Below, in pieces: positions 13,857 to 61,654 of a DNA stretch of 64,000 nucleotides (position 1 is the stretch's first letter; every line of letters starts with the position of its first letter). The DNA is taken from contig CM038716.1 in assembly GCA_021613375.1 (NCBI GenBank), positions 18,235,524 through 18,299,523 on the forward strand, written 5' to 3'. A program made the position numbers and the translations under genes. Source of the DNA: Megaleporinus macrocephalus. Lineage: Eukaryota > Chordata > Actinopteri > Characiformes > Anostomidae. Below the pieces are notes generated by a model. The model worked only from the letters and a program-made list of their open reading frames with translations. It was not told where the DNA came from and did not search any database.

Positions 13857-16800
13857 TATTACTATCAAAAAAATCTGTTCTCAAAATTTCCCTGTTTGCA
13901 TTTTGTCACAGGGAGGTTCCCAAAGTGCCCACCTTGGACTTTCTGTCAGACCCAGAGCCACTTTGTTGGGGCCCTCCTCTTCCTCCACCGCCTCCGCTGC
14001 CTCCTCCTCCTCCTCCTCCTCTTCGCCCCCCTCGGGAACGGCCCTCTCCTCCATCCCCCTCCCATGGTGGTCTGTCAGTTCGCAGTTCGCCTTTATCTGG
14101 CCGTGGCTCTCTCCTTTCAGAGCGCTGGCCTCCCCCACGCTGCCCGCCTCTGTTTAGCCGGCCTGACCCGGCCTTTCGAGGGGGACTTTCACTGTGGGGC
14201 TGCCCACTGTCCCCCACTTCTGGGCCATGATCACTGCGGTGAGATCCTGATTTCCTGTCATTCACCACTCGCTTCTCCTGTGAATGTGAGGAGAGATCAG
14301 TATCTACAGCTTATAGTTTATTAAAAAACCACATACCCTGGACAATCTCACCTGCTCTAATGAGCACATCGGTCCTATAACAATTCTCCCTCAACTGAAC
14401 TCACACATTATATAATGCCCTTCTGGGAAATCATGGCTGGCTGTGCTATCTGAACCTCCGGAAGGATCTGAACAAGTGAAATATTTATAGTAACAGAATA
14501 TCGTTATGGGAACAGAAAAGTTTGCACTTATTTGTGAGATACTGCTTATCATTTGTGAAAAGACTACCTTCTACTCCTGCTAATAAATGTGTACAGACTT
14601 TCCACACGGACAACGTGGCTTTGTCTTTCAGTTTCTTTGCTTTTGGCAGCAAATCAGTGATGGAAATGTGGTATACAATAGAATAATTAAAATTAATACA
14701 GATAGACACAGCAAATGCCTACATACCTTCTACCACAGCCATCATAAGTCACAGCCTATTTAGACTATACTTGACCTTCACAGGCCACAAGAGGTGGTCT
14801 AATCACCACTGCACAGGCCATCTGTGTCCCAGAGTAACTCAACAGGTATTAATTAAAATGCACTACAGCCTGTCACAGCAAACCCTAGGTGGGATATTAA
14901 AAACTTCAGAGCAATGAGGAAAAGGTGTGGTACTTGTGATTGGGCTTCTAGAAGCACCCTAGAACTGCCTCATTCAAAGGCAATTTTTCACTGTTGAAGC
15001 AGGCTTGGCATTATTATCAATAATCATTTTGAGCATTCCAATGCTTAGCATCCTAGAATTCCACCTGCATAGCACCCAAAAACAAAGCATTATTCTACAG
15101 ACACTGCAGTCCTTACCCCACTAGGTTTGGACAGGTCCACTGTCACAGTTAAGTTCTCTTTCTCAATCTTCCGTCGTTCTGGATCAAACTCATGAGAGCG
15201 GGGTTTGCGGGGTGTCGTCACAGCAATGCCCTCCTGTTCAGCTTTCTTTTTGTCCTCTTCTATTTCCTGATGGTAGGGGAGATGAAGACACATACAGAAC
15301 ATAAGAACAGCTAAAATAATGAGAGGGGGGGGACTAGAAGCTTTGATAAAGACCCAACAGTAAATTCGCTGAGAATGTTTCATAAATAAAGGCACCGTTT
15401 AAGGACATCATGCACATTGCCCATTATTTTCCCATTATAACAACACAACGGCACACTAGAAGCAGAACATGTGAAAATGTGAAAATCCATTTTATAAATT
15501 CTTGTAACTGTTTTTGTTACTAATACAGGGCAAGGAACTAGGGGAGGTAGGGCAAATGCCAAAGAAACATGCCTATTACAAAAGACAGGATTATGATGAT
15601 TAAGGCTATTAATGCAGTATGAAATCTGTACAACAAAATAAAAACTCTTTTTTGGCTTAATTAAAGGTCTGATTATTTACAACAGCATACAAAGAGTAAC
15701 ATTTACTTTTTACAATTTCTGCATTTCTTTTTTTGTTAACTGTACTTGTTATTTAAAAATACTGGAATACATACAATTGTAGTCCTTTACAAAATATCAT
15801 ATACTCAAAAAAAACAAAGATTAACTATTCTTAAACAGCTCACTCAAGCAAGTGTAGTGTGCTTTGTAAGATGTAAATCCCCTTTTCAAATGTTTCAGGA
15901 CAAATAACAGCAGCTTGCACATGAGAGAGAAAAAAGGAGGGAAAGGGAAAAACAAGTGTAGAAGCCTTTCAGCATACTCACTCACCTGGTATCTTTTCAC
16001 TAATGCCTCATTCTTCTTCCGCAGAGCCTCAATCCGCCTGTCCAACTCGGCATCTTTCTCCTCTTTAGTCTTCAGATCCACCACAGCAGACTGGCACAAA
16101 AAAGGGCAGAGGCACAATGTTCATAAACTGATATACTTGTTTTATACATTATGGCTGTATATAGTCAGATTTCACACGCACCAAACATGACTTTATTCCC
16201 AGTGTTTTATAGTAACATGCTCTATTAATTCTTCATTAACAATTCCTTTATATTGGTCTAAATCAGGAGGATTTCATTAGATTTTAATAAGGTCCCATTA
16301 AAGGAAATTTCCTCAGGCCAAGGTCCAGTTTCAATATTTTCAGTGCCATATCCTGTACGCTGAAGTAGCCTATAAGTTTTATCAACATTTTATGTCATCA
16401 GCAACTGAAAGACGAACACATTACACATAACGTTTAACATTTCAACAATATTTTTTGTTTTAAATGCTGAACTGAATGAATAATTAATAAAACTTCAAAC
16501 AAATGTTTTTTTCCCTCCTCAAAATAAGGGCTACATTAAAAAACAATGCGTTTATAAAAAAGTGCATCATAAAGTGCTTATTTATAGAAAGAGTAAATAA
16601 AACAACTTTCTCTTGTTTAGTGAAAGGAGTGAGCTCTTGGTTGTCTTTCAGTCTGGGCTGAAATGGGGTCAGGGTCATTCTCATATACATATGAAGGTGC
16701 TCGTTGATTAGCCTGGAACGATATTTGTTCTTAATCATATTCATTGTGGAATGTACCATCTGAATCTGAATTCTCTAACTCGCTTTATTCTCCGACTGCT

Positions 16801-18202
16801 GCTTCGTACCTCACTTGTGTGCGTGCCGCACTCCCAAATCTGCTCCGATCTGATTGGCTAAGAAGCGCCTTTGGCGATCTTACAACGCACATGGTTGGTC
16901 TGAGTTTACTGCGCCGCAAAGCCCGTATACCATAAAGACAAGAAAAATTTCGCCTCTTAAAATAAACACTGTCAAATTTAACTGTTCTCAATAGTTCTCA
17001 AAAGCCTGCTTTTTAAAAGTTTTAGAGTGGTTTAAAGTGTAATTCTTAGTTTTAAAGAAACTTTGTTGTTCACAGCAGTGTAGACAAAAACCAGACTGGC
17101 AAATAACTTAAGAGTTTAATAGCTAGAAGTTTTGCATAGTGTACTGCATCCTATTGAGCCACCTCATCCATGAAAAGCTAAGGTGGCTGTAAGGTTTTCT
17201 GCTGCTGCATCAGCACCACTCCCAACTTTGCTTTGCTTTTTTAATGTGTTTGCTTCAATGACAGCAAGGATTCACCCTCTATTTCCTTTTCTTGCATTTC
17301 TGTTCTAGATAAGAAGTGTGTTTCCCCTACATAGTATGCTCATGTCATTATAATAGCGCATTAACCCATTGTTTTTAAGTGTCTTGTTGTGTTTTTAATG
17401 CAAGGTTATTACTACTTACCCCTGCTAACCTGATAAAAGTATTGCTAATTATTCTTTTACTGCTGGTAAGAATTTTTGATAATGACATTAACCAGCACCT
17501 TGTTTAAATTTTAACAATTCACCTCAAAGAATTCTGCAATTACATTTTGGCTCCATAAAGCATTGTAATAGCTGTTGGACCACATCTCTTCCTTATTTGT
17601 AAATAAGAAGCTGCATTCAGCCTCATAGTTTAGGAGTAATAATAAGGAGTACTAATACTACCAGAGTAAAGCTTTATGTATGGAGCTACCAATAAATGCA
17701 CCACACAGTGTTTTTCTACTTCTTTCCATGTCTTCCAACAGGTGCTGTGGCACTGTCACATTGAAGCTGCTACTATAGTGTGAAAACACAACAGGCACTC
17801 TCTACAGTCAGTGTGGACAGTCAACATTGCAGATCTACATGGCAGCCTCTGTGAAAAGACAACCCGCTCATTCTAAGCTACTCATTTGTGGTTTCAGGTA
17901 ATTATACACTAATGAAAACATAGTTCAGTACATTATGTGTTCCATCACTGCTAACAGATCCTCCTAAATCTTACACACTGCTCCTTTCAGCCAGGAGTAC
18001 ATGTATGGCTTTTTTTAACCATTGGCACCTTTACAAACTCAAAAGAAGTTAAGTTTCACTAGTGCCTCGTTCCTATCTCCACCATTGTAAGGAAATCAGA
18101 GTTATTAAGTTCTGACTGAATTCTGTACTTTAAAATACTCTGAAAAACTTTATTTACATCTCAGCGATTAAATACATGCATAAAGTAGTGGCAACTTACC
18201 AT
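5722..18202 (-). CDS. ccdc9: Coiled-coil domain-containing protein 9 (CCDC9), complete, 13 coding exons
   Basis: Coding exons in transcript order: 18202-18200 (ATG alone), 16090-15986, 15266-15117, 14277-13933, 13752-13669, 13020-12853, 12588-12407, 11828-11770, 10257-10131, 9372-9264, 9123-8619, 7586-7455, 5891-5722 (TGA). They join in frame to 2139 nt, 712 residues. Exon 2 reads LKTKEEKDAELDRRIEALRK, nearly identical to human CCDC9, and forms a coiled coil. Residues 87-201 are an RGG/Gly-rich stretch with Gly runs at about 173-185. A charged helix (EKMNEEMEKIAEYERGQR) and MTLSMTGRERAEYLRWKKER follow. An acidic tract lies near 459-490. SPFSPLDGHQPVSDWGEE at 542-559 matches the human C-terminus. 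Known of the family: RNA-binding, associated with the exon junction complex. About 150 residues after that motif have no counterpart in human CCDC9 as I recall it. All introns are GT-AG except one GC-AG (11769-10258). Gene identity is firm; the start rests on a good Kozak context and the human exon layout. Confidence 0.93.
5926..6010. repeat. (TA)n-rich simple repeat
   Basis: Imperfect TA/ATAG tract just inside the last ccdc9 intron, 35 bp from the acceptor side of its final exon. It is likely length-polymorphic. Confidence 0.9.
6470..6712 (+). mobile_element. L2-type retroposon 3' tail, copy 1
   Basis: Contains ccttgccactgtcgcctctg followed by taaagctgctttgagacaac and ttgtaaaaagtgctgaacaaataaa. 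This order is a very common fish retroposon 3' end. It is shared with 30003-30208 in this window, with visible divergence. It lies in the last ccdc9 intron, antisense to the gene. The exact clade (L2-like LINE or a SINE sharing its tail) is inferred. Confidence 0.6.
13789..13858. repeat. (ATT)n trinucleotide repeat
   Basis: An almost pure ATT/TTA microsatellite lies 37 bp upstream (sense direction) of ccdc9 exon 13752-13669, in the intron close to the acceptor. Confidence 0.9.
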
Positions 18203-19913
18203 GGCTGAAAGCCTGTCTTCAAACACCAGTGGCGGGATCTGTCACCCTCTCAGGTCGAGAAGAATTAATGCTGTCAACCAACCTAATCAAAGGAAGACGA
18301 ATACAACACGTTAATGCAAAGGCCAGCAAAAGGTCCATGGTTTACTCTATTTACACAGGCTTGTCACGGAATTCAATGGTAAGAGAAAGTAAAAGTCACC
18401 TATTACTCAAACTATGAAATGAATGATTAATTGTGATGGCCGTTGCAGGCCGTTGCGAGGGAATGTCTTTACATCTGCAGCCATAAATCGAACAGACAAC
18501 TAGAAGGGTTATAGAGATAACCTCAGCTAATCACGGAATAAAGAGGGATGATCGTGTCATACAGTACAGTCGCAGACACAGGAGCGTCATCACTGCCTAT
18601 TAAAAACCTCCTAAGCGTATTATTAAGCAGCTAGCTAGCTTGGTTAGCTACTAGTTGCGACAGATACCATCTTGTACTGAGAGATGCTGGCTAGAAAGTT
18701 TTAATACTTATTTAAATGGTCATTAAATACTATTGAAAATCCGTGCAAAGCCACCCATTTGTGCTTAACTACACCTGACAAACGCTGGACACCGACTACA
18801 GGGCTGAGCCGCGCCGGGCAGCAGGCGAGCTAGCCGAGTGGCTAAGTTAGCAAACTTGAAACAAAGCTGCAAGAGAGCGACCTAAGATTAAAGCGGCACA
18901 TTCACCACTGCTTTTAAAGTGCGTTATGTTGCAGTGCTTCACCTGCGGAAACCAAGGTACCCCAAAAAACGTGTCGGGTGCTGGACTGTGTTTCACCGTC
19001 CACAGAGACTGACAAAAACTGTCCCCTCATCTACTTCCGTTAACTATCGCTTCTACTTCCAAATCAGCCAGATCCTCGCACCAGCCAGCTTCAAAATAAA
19101 AGTCTATCTGTGGGGGCGTCCTTAGCACTGACCACCGCGCCCTTCTAGACCATGTTATTTTAGATTTTAACTGTTCATAAGGTTTTTTAGGCTTCTTGAT
19201 TTGAACATCAGTAGTTTGAAGTAACATGATGAAATTAATAAAATAATAAATTATTACATGTTTGTAGATTTTAAGTTCTAAATAAAATTGGACACGCCAC
19301 TATTATAATATAACATTTTCATGACAGTGATAGTCTGTCGGCTTGACAGTTCCTATTTTATTAAATGTGGAGAAAAAAGGAGAGTGAGAACATTATCAGA
19401 TAAAACGGATAATGACAAAGCTTTTCCTTTTGGGTAAAAAATGTAATAAATCGCAATATGTTGTTGCAGTTTTATTAATCGCAGTAATAACGTATCGTGA
19501 CTTAAGTATTGTGATAATGTCATATATATATCCCAGACATTTGTCGTGCAAGTCAATGTAATATAATATAATTCCAATGGCTAAGCCATTTAAATTTTCG
19601 GTGAACCGTTCCTTTAAAAGTGCTCTGATCTCAATGTTCTTGCAGTGTGCGAGGGGCAGCGTAACAAACGTGTATACATCATGTCTTGGATACATGAAAA
19701 AGCCTGACGCATTGCTGTACTGAGCCCTGAAGTTGGGGCTTTTAATGTACGACCACCACCATTTTTCTAAATCATCCCCCGCCTTTTGACGTCACCGCTT
19801 TCGGAGCATGCCTACAAAGGTCGAAAATAAACAAAGAGCGAGAGAGCAGAGCTGTGAAGCGATTCCCTCTTAAATTTAGCACATCTGTCCCAGCCAACTG
19901 CTTTACGGCGATC
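18203..19913. promoter_or_regulatory. Shared head-to-head promoter interval of ccdc9 and ppm1d
   Basis: The two start codons face away from each other 1.7 kb apart. A CpG-retaining stretch at about 18780-19140 probably holds the ccdc9 5' end. A second stretch, from about 19620 into ppm1d exon 1, probably holds the ppm1d start. An AT-rich block (19190-19600) separates them. A full palindromic cAMP response element TGACGTCA is at 19788-19795. A perfect p53 half-site GAGCATGCCT is at 19804-19813. Start sites are not visible from sequence, so the ccdc9 5'UTR exon was not placed. Confidence 0.65.
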
Positions 19914-24426
<4,513 letters not shown>

Positions 24427-25285
24427 CATTCCGAGTGCTCTTGCACGCTTTTACACTCGTGTTGGATGGTCACAGTCATACTCAGTTCTATACACTTCAG
24501 ATAAGCTACTGAAAAGCCAGGCTCTAAAGCTACTGGGTCAAAATATAACAATGGATTAATTTTACGAGTTAAGCTGTTGCGATGCAATATAGTGTACTAC
24601 TTTCCATCTAGCATATTGTGACACACCTATTGTGTTCTTCTGTTATGTGAAGTAACGGGGAGTCTGTTACATGCTCCAACATTTTATTTGTCACTTGTGT
24701 CACCTTATCTACAATGTTTTTTGTATTCTATGAGTCTTGTAATGCCGCAGTCCAATCAAGTACACGTTATGGGCCTCGTACTTACTTGGGGTTCATACAC
24801 TTTAAGTTGAATTCCTGCTGTCTTCCATTCATCATGGTGGAAGGATTGTAAGAACAATTCAACAGAAGAATGCATATCTTCTGAGAAGACATTGCTCCTG
24901 ACAACTGACATGTACATATTCCAAAGAACATTTTTAAAGAACTAATTTGCTTTGAGCAATTTGATGGTCTATGTATTTTTATACACTTTGTTGGACAGAT
25001 CAACGAGGAATGCACACAGTTTCTACCATTTCTACTAGCATCTTAACCTCCTGTCACTATGTATGATTTTACCTTTACCTCAACATATAAATACGAAATG
25101 TACACACCTATTGGTCTTGGTTTTTAAAATGTGTATTGGTATTATCCTCATTTACATGTTAATATTTGTTTATATTGGGTTTTTTAAGTTGTTTTTTTTT
25201 TTTTAACTGTGAGACTTCCATGTGAAACTGAAGGTGCTGCTATGCTTAACCAGGTAAATAAAAAACAAACTTGATAAACTATTGC
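24427..25285 (+). other. ppm1d: ppm1d 3' untranslated region
   Basis: It follows the TAA of ppm1d. The canonical AATAAA at 25257-25262 is the likely polyadenylation signal, giving a 3'UTR of about 0.85 kb. No other coding signal is present. Confidence 0.65.
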
Positions 25286-25454
25286 TTCAGATTATTTCTC
25301 TGTCGTTATCTTAGCAGGAATTAAGCTGCATTTAAACTTGTGCATCAGATAAACTGGGGTTTATTTTGTCATGTTAAATAATGCTTAGAAATAGTAAAAG
25401 GACTATTTTTTAATGACATACTTTACAATAGCAATTCCAAAGAAGTTAAAACAC

Positions 25455-26025
25455 TGTTTAAAAAGTAAGGAGAGAACATATCAGATGCTGAAAGTGAGAA
25501 ATTTTAGCATTTCATAAAAATTAATCATTTACAACTTGATTCCAGCAACGCATCTCAAAAAAGTTGGGACAGGACCACATCTACCATTGTGTAGCATCCC
25601 CTCTTCTTTTAACAACAGTCTGTAAACGTCTGGAAAGTTGTTGGAGTTTTGGAAAACATTCGTGTCTAATGAAGGATTCTAGCTGCCCAATAGTTTTGGG
25701 TCTTCTTTGCCGGATTCTTTTGTTTTATCATGCGCCAAACGTTTTCTATTGGTGAACGGTCAGTTCAGCACCCAGACTCTTCTGCAAAGCCATACTGGAT
25801 GCAGTATGTGTTTTAACACATACCTACTTAACCCTAACCACTTATTTTTCCATGAAGTTCTAAATGAGTTAATAATCTTCATGAAATGCTAAAATGTTTC
25901 ACATTTAACATCTAAAATATGCTCTATGTTCTTTTTTGAATACGATATGGAACGGTAAATTTGCAAATCAATGCATTCTGTTTTTATTCACATTTATTTT
26001 TTACACAACGTCCCAACTTTTTTAA
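25455..26025. mobile_element. Foldback (long inverted repeat) DNA element, copy 1
   Basis: The left arm (catatcagatgctgaaagtg ... ttttagcatttcat) returns inverted on the right (cttcatgaaatgctaaaatg ... aacatctaaaat). The middle reads gttgggacaggaccacatct, accattgtgtagcatcccct. The same words in the same order occur at 35560-36535, so this is a dispersed family. The right end reads acacaacgtcccaactttt. There is no coding capacity. The superfamily is not assigned. Confidence 0.65.
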
Positions 26026-26207
26026 ATTTGATTTTTTAAAAATGCTTTAAAGAGCTTAATTGATTTTGTAATTTATACTATAATATTACCTGTTATTTTG
26101 CAGCACATTACAACACAATTTTGTATACATTTTATATACTTTTATATACAGTTAAAAACAAAATAAATGGTAAGATTTTGTTCAAAGCAATCAGTAACAT
26201 ATATTTC

Positions 26208-27535
26208 ACTGCCTGGCCAAAAAATGTTGCGTTTTTGATGTTTCAAGTGGCAACACTTAGCTTTGTTAGGGTGCACATTTGCTGTGGCACTGTTTTCACA
26301 ACCTTATGCAATGTCACAGCATTTATTTACATCAACACCTGCATTCAAGGTATTGTATTCACGACAGGAGAGTCAAAGCACTCTAACCGTAAATGTCCCA
26401 AGGACTTTTAGTGATGTCAGCATTCTGTGGTTGTCAGTTCATGTATAAAGATAAATCCTCATGCTCCCTGATCCACTCTTGCACAATTAGAGCCCATTGA
26501 ATCTTTGCATTTCTGTCATGTAATATGCCTGTTCCATCAGGGGATAAAAAATACTTTATTGGATAATCATCCAGTATATTGTTGTTGCCAAAAAAAAAAA
26601 ATTCATCCCCAATTTTCTTTTTTTCAACATAATTTGAAGACAACAGCTGCCATTTACGTTGTGTCAAAATTCTGCCTCCATTGACTTACATTTTTAAGTT
26701 TTTGGTCTCTCCTGCTTATGTGGACAGTGATGATATTTAGGTTGTCAGCTGACATTATCATTGTTATTATTATTATTATTATTATTGCCGCATTATGTTG
26801 CTGACCCTAAACCTGACCAAGCTGCAGTTCAATTCATCAACTCCAGATCATAACACTGCATCCAGAGGCTTGTACAGTGGGCACTATGCATGATAGAAGC
26901 ATTGTTTCATGCATTTCTTACCCTCATGCACCCATTGGTCTGGAATAGGGTAAATCTGGATTCACTAGAAATTATGACTTTTTTACTGCTGGATAGGGCT
27001 GCCCACCACTCCGAGCAAGTGTGCCCATTCACCCCTAGTGTGTGGGTTCACGGATGGGTTAAATGTGGAGGTCAAATTCTGCTGTGTGCAAACACAAATT
27101 GTAAATAGTTCTAAATTCTAAATTATATTGTGGAAATGCTCTTGTGTTTGTGATTAAGCATAACTGTTTTGCTAGTCATTATGATTTTTTCAGCCACATT
27201 TCTTCCAAAAAATGTACTGTTCACCACAATCCTTCCAGATGTTAATACAAAGTAATTTCCAATCCAACAATTTCCCCTTTGGTGTTTTCTTTACTTGATG
27301 CAGGATAATAATCTTCTGAATCAAAGTAACATTTTTTCCATGACCACAAGATACATCTTCCAATGTGGCTGTGTTAGAAATTAGTAGCTACCCACCAGTC
27401 ACCGGTATTAGTTAGGGTTAAATGAAGTGCTACCAACTGAACCATATTAATCACTGCAGTAATTATCCATTCAAAGACTTTTAAGTATTTGCTCATTTAA
27501 ACACAAACAGACACTTTTTGGCCAATCTGTGTATA
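26208..27535 (-). mobile_element. Tc1/mariner-like DNA transposon remnant between ppm1d and brip1
   Basis: The left end, ctggccaaaaaatgttgcg, and the right end, acactttttggccaatc, share an inverted TGGCCAAAAA. Minus-strand ORF 26667-26434 carries GILHDRNAKIQWALIVQEW, resembling the QQDNAKIH...VxEW block of Tc1/mariner transposases. The middle (cagatcataacactgcatcc, taccctcatgcacccattgg) is known fish repeat sequence. The element is broken by many stops and includes an (ATT)n run near 26764-26785. Ends are approximate. Confidence 0.6.
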
Positions 27536-28029
27536 ATAGTAATTAGACACCCTTCTTCAAATAATGGCGTACCTTTTGCTGCTGGGCCTATTCATTATTA
27601 ATATTGCATGTGATATATGCATAGGCAAACCTCACTGGCTAGTTTTCGCAAATATAAAGGAAAGCTGTATAGCTGTTATAGAGTAAAGCTTGAATTTATA
27701 TTAGAAGAATATATGTATTTAATGAGTATTTATTTTATTCTGAAACTATGGAGCAGGTCACATGCTTACAGTATTTTGAAATCTTAAAAGAAAATTATTA
27801 TAAACCGTATATTTGATTTGTATTTGAAGAGTTTTTGTGTGTAAGCAGAGCCTTATTTAATTACATAATTAATTATTATTATGTAGATTAAATCGTTTAA
27901 CCTGAACTGATCATATTCTGTGAATTAAATTCATAATACTGGATGAGCCATGAAGCCTTTATTTTGAAAGAAACCACTGCTTGACTTCTGGGGAGCTGCC
28001 CAGATTCGCTGATTGTTAAGTCATGTGTT

Positions 28030-28702
28030 ACCAAGCGACTGTGTTGTGTATAATTTGTAGATCTTGCACTCTTGTCTAAACGCGAAAGTGTGTTTTTTCC
28101 TGGCGGGACATTCGGTTTGCCTAGTTTTGAAAATGTTATGAGTTTATTATCTTAAAAATTGACTGTGTATGTTGTCTTTTTAACGTAGCCACCACATAAA
28201 TTACAGATGTGAATATATTTTACTGAAAGTTCAACATTGTACGTTGTGCGGCTTCTGTGTGGAATATTGGTTAGCGTTAGCTAACTAGTTTGCTAGTGTT
28301 AGCGGACTTACTGCAAGTTCCCTTGTTTTTTTGTGCTGTCTAACTGTAACTATGTCAGTGCGCAGAATCTAACACTTGGTCCAGCTGTTGAATCACAGGT
28401 TTGTATATTTTGAGGCGTTATCTCGATACAGGCGAAATACGTTAACTATATAGCCAGTTAGCTAGCTTGGTAGTTTATAGTTAGTGTTGGACTTCAGTGT
28501 GCTGCTGATATTCATTTGTTTCAGATGTCATGGTATTGCACTGTTAAAGAAAAAAAAAGATGCAGTGGGCACGACCCAAAACTATTACTACTATTCCAGA
28601 TCCATGCTTGTATTTTTTACAAATACTGTAAATGAATGCTTATATCATCTTTGTATAGCTTATATCAGACTGCTGTATCATATGTATAGCCTCTCAGACA
28701 GC
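28030..28702 (+). promoter_or_regulatory. brip1: Probable brip1 promoter and 5'UTR region
   Basis: This lies upstream of the brip1 ATG (28703). It contains an E2F-like element, TTTTTTCCTGGCGGGA, around 28093-28108. That fits the known E2F control of vertebrate BRIP1. A good splice donor (CACAG|GTTTGT) near 28395-28405 suggests a non-coding first exon. The acceptor in front of the ATG is not certain, since several AGs precede it. No transcription start can be read from sequence. Confidence 0.45.
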
Positions 28703-60262
<31,560 letters not shown>

Positions 60263-60274
60263 TGACTATTTCCT

Positions 60275-60870
60275 ACTTTCGATGACGGCAGTGCGTAGTT
60301 GGCAGCGCTATGGTCCTGGGAATGTTTTCGTGGCATCCTTTGGGCCCACTCTTCCATGTGGAAGGCACTCTCAACCCATTTGGGTAATGGGAATCCATTC
60401 TTGGTGGTCACAAAAACCCATACATACCCTTGTCCTCCCTGGGGCGAATGGGATCTCTCAGCAAGACAATGCAACATGACATTGGTTGGAAGAGCTGACC
60501 AACACTTCCAAATACTACCCTGGCCCTCTCATTTCCTAGACTTGAACCCAGTTGAGCATCTGTGGGACCACCTGGATGGTCGTGTTCATTCTATGGATCC
60601 TCCCTCACGTACCCTCCGGCAGCTGTGGGGTGCACTGCAGTCGGCATGGCTCCAGATACATATGACGACATACCAGGACCTTATTGAGTCACTCCCAGCC
60701 TGTCTAGCTGCTGTCCATGCTGCACGTCTGGGTTTTGCTCTGGTCTTATTAATGTCTCGGCTGTGAGTTTTATCACTGATCACGACTCTCATGCTAAAAT
60801 TGGAGCAATTTATTTCCCAAACATTTTGACGCTTCTTAGTAATTTTTCGTCAGGCTTTTGTCTGCTGTCA
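60275..60870 (+). mobile_element. Tc1/mariner-type transposase remnant in brip1 intron 15
   Basis: Plus-strand frames encode GISQQDNAT, then after a frameshift WPSHFLDLNPVEHLWDHLD, the DxNPxEHLWD signature around the last catalytic residue of Tc1/mariner transposases. QLWGALQSAWLQIHMTTYQD follows, then SLPACLAAVHAARLG. The frameshift and loss of the N-terminal half make it inactive. It is homologous to the antisense copy at 23000-23455. Confidence 0.85.
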
Positions 60871-61654
60871 CAACTTGGGTTGGGTCTTTTTCAGGACGAG
60901 CCGTGGTCCGAAAGTCTGGACAAAAAACTGACCCTGAAAAGAACAGGAGCTTTTCCTTTTTTGTGATCCGTAAAAAATTCACGTCAATTTTGCGGTGCCT
61001 ATTCCATCCTTAGCAGATAGTCCTGACCTTTAAGCTCCCCCTTTGTCCACCTTGCTGTCAGAGTATGTTGAAGCTTTTCTAACTGTGTCTGTCACCATGA
61101 GGACATGTGCAGATGATTGATGCTTCCTAGCCCTTCACCTTAGCTGAAGCTGTTGGTACGATGACTGCTTTACCTCTGGGGATTTTTTTCACTTCTGCTC
61201 CACTGAAAACCGATCGGGTTTGCCATCTGAATGTGATTTACTTATTTATTTTTTGGTATGGGCTGGGGGCAGGCGGTGGTGGCAGGGCAGGGGGACATCA
61301 GATACGCCTTAATCAGGCAGCTTGTTTAAGGCTTTCTAAGCATGCTGTACAGGCACTGAGCTGATGGACCAGAAGGGGATGCTAGCACAACCCTGAAGGC
61401 TCTTGATGTTTCAAATGCCACAGCATTCCAGAGTGTTTATTCGCTGTCCTGTGTTCCCTCACTCTGTCGTCAGGTAAGTCAAAATCTGTGAGTCTTCCAG
61501 AGAAACTCAGTCTGGAAGCCGGGTGTGGAATTACCTGCCTTACTGTTCTTGGTGGCATTATCAGTCATTTTTTCATGTGCCATCACAGTACAACAGCTTA
61601 ACTAAGATTTTACTGATTAGCTGTAGTGTTAGCTCATTAGCTCATATATAAAAC

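Noticed and set aside
13825..14324. Several Pro/Ser/Arg-rich ORFs on both strands
   Set aside because: They are shadows of the Gly/Arg-rich ccdc9 exon 14277-13933.
19854..19913. N-terminal extension of PPM1D
   Set aside because: The upstream start is GTG. The first in-frame ATG (19914) aligns with the human start and has a strong Kozak context.
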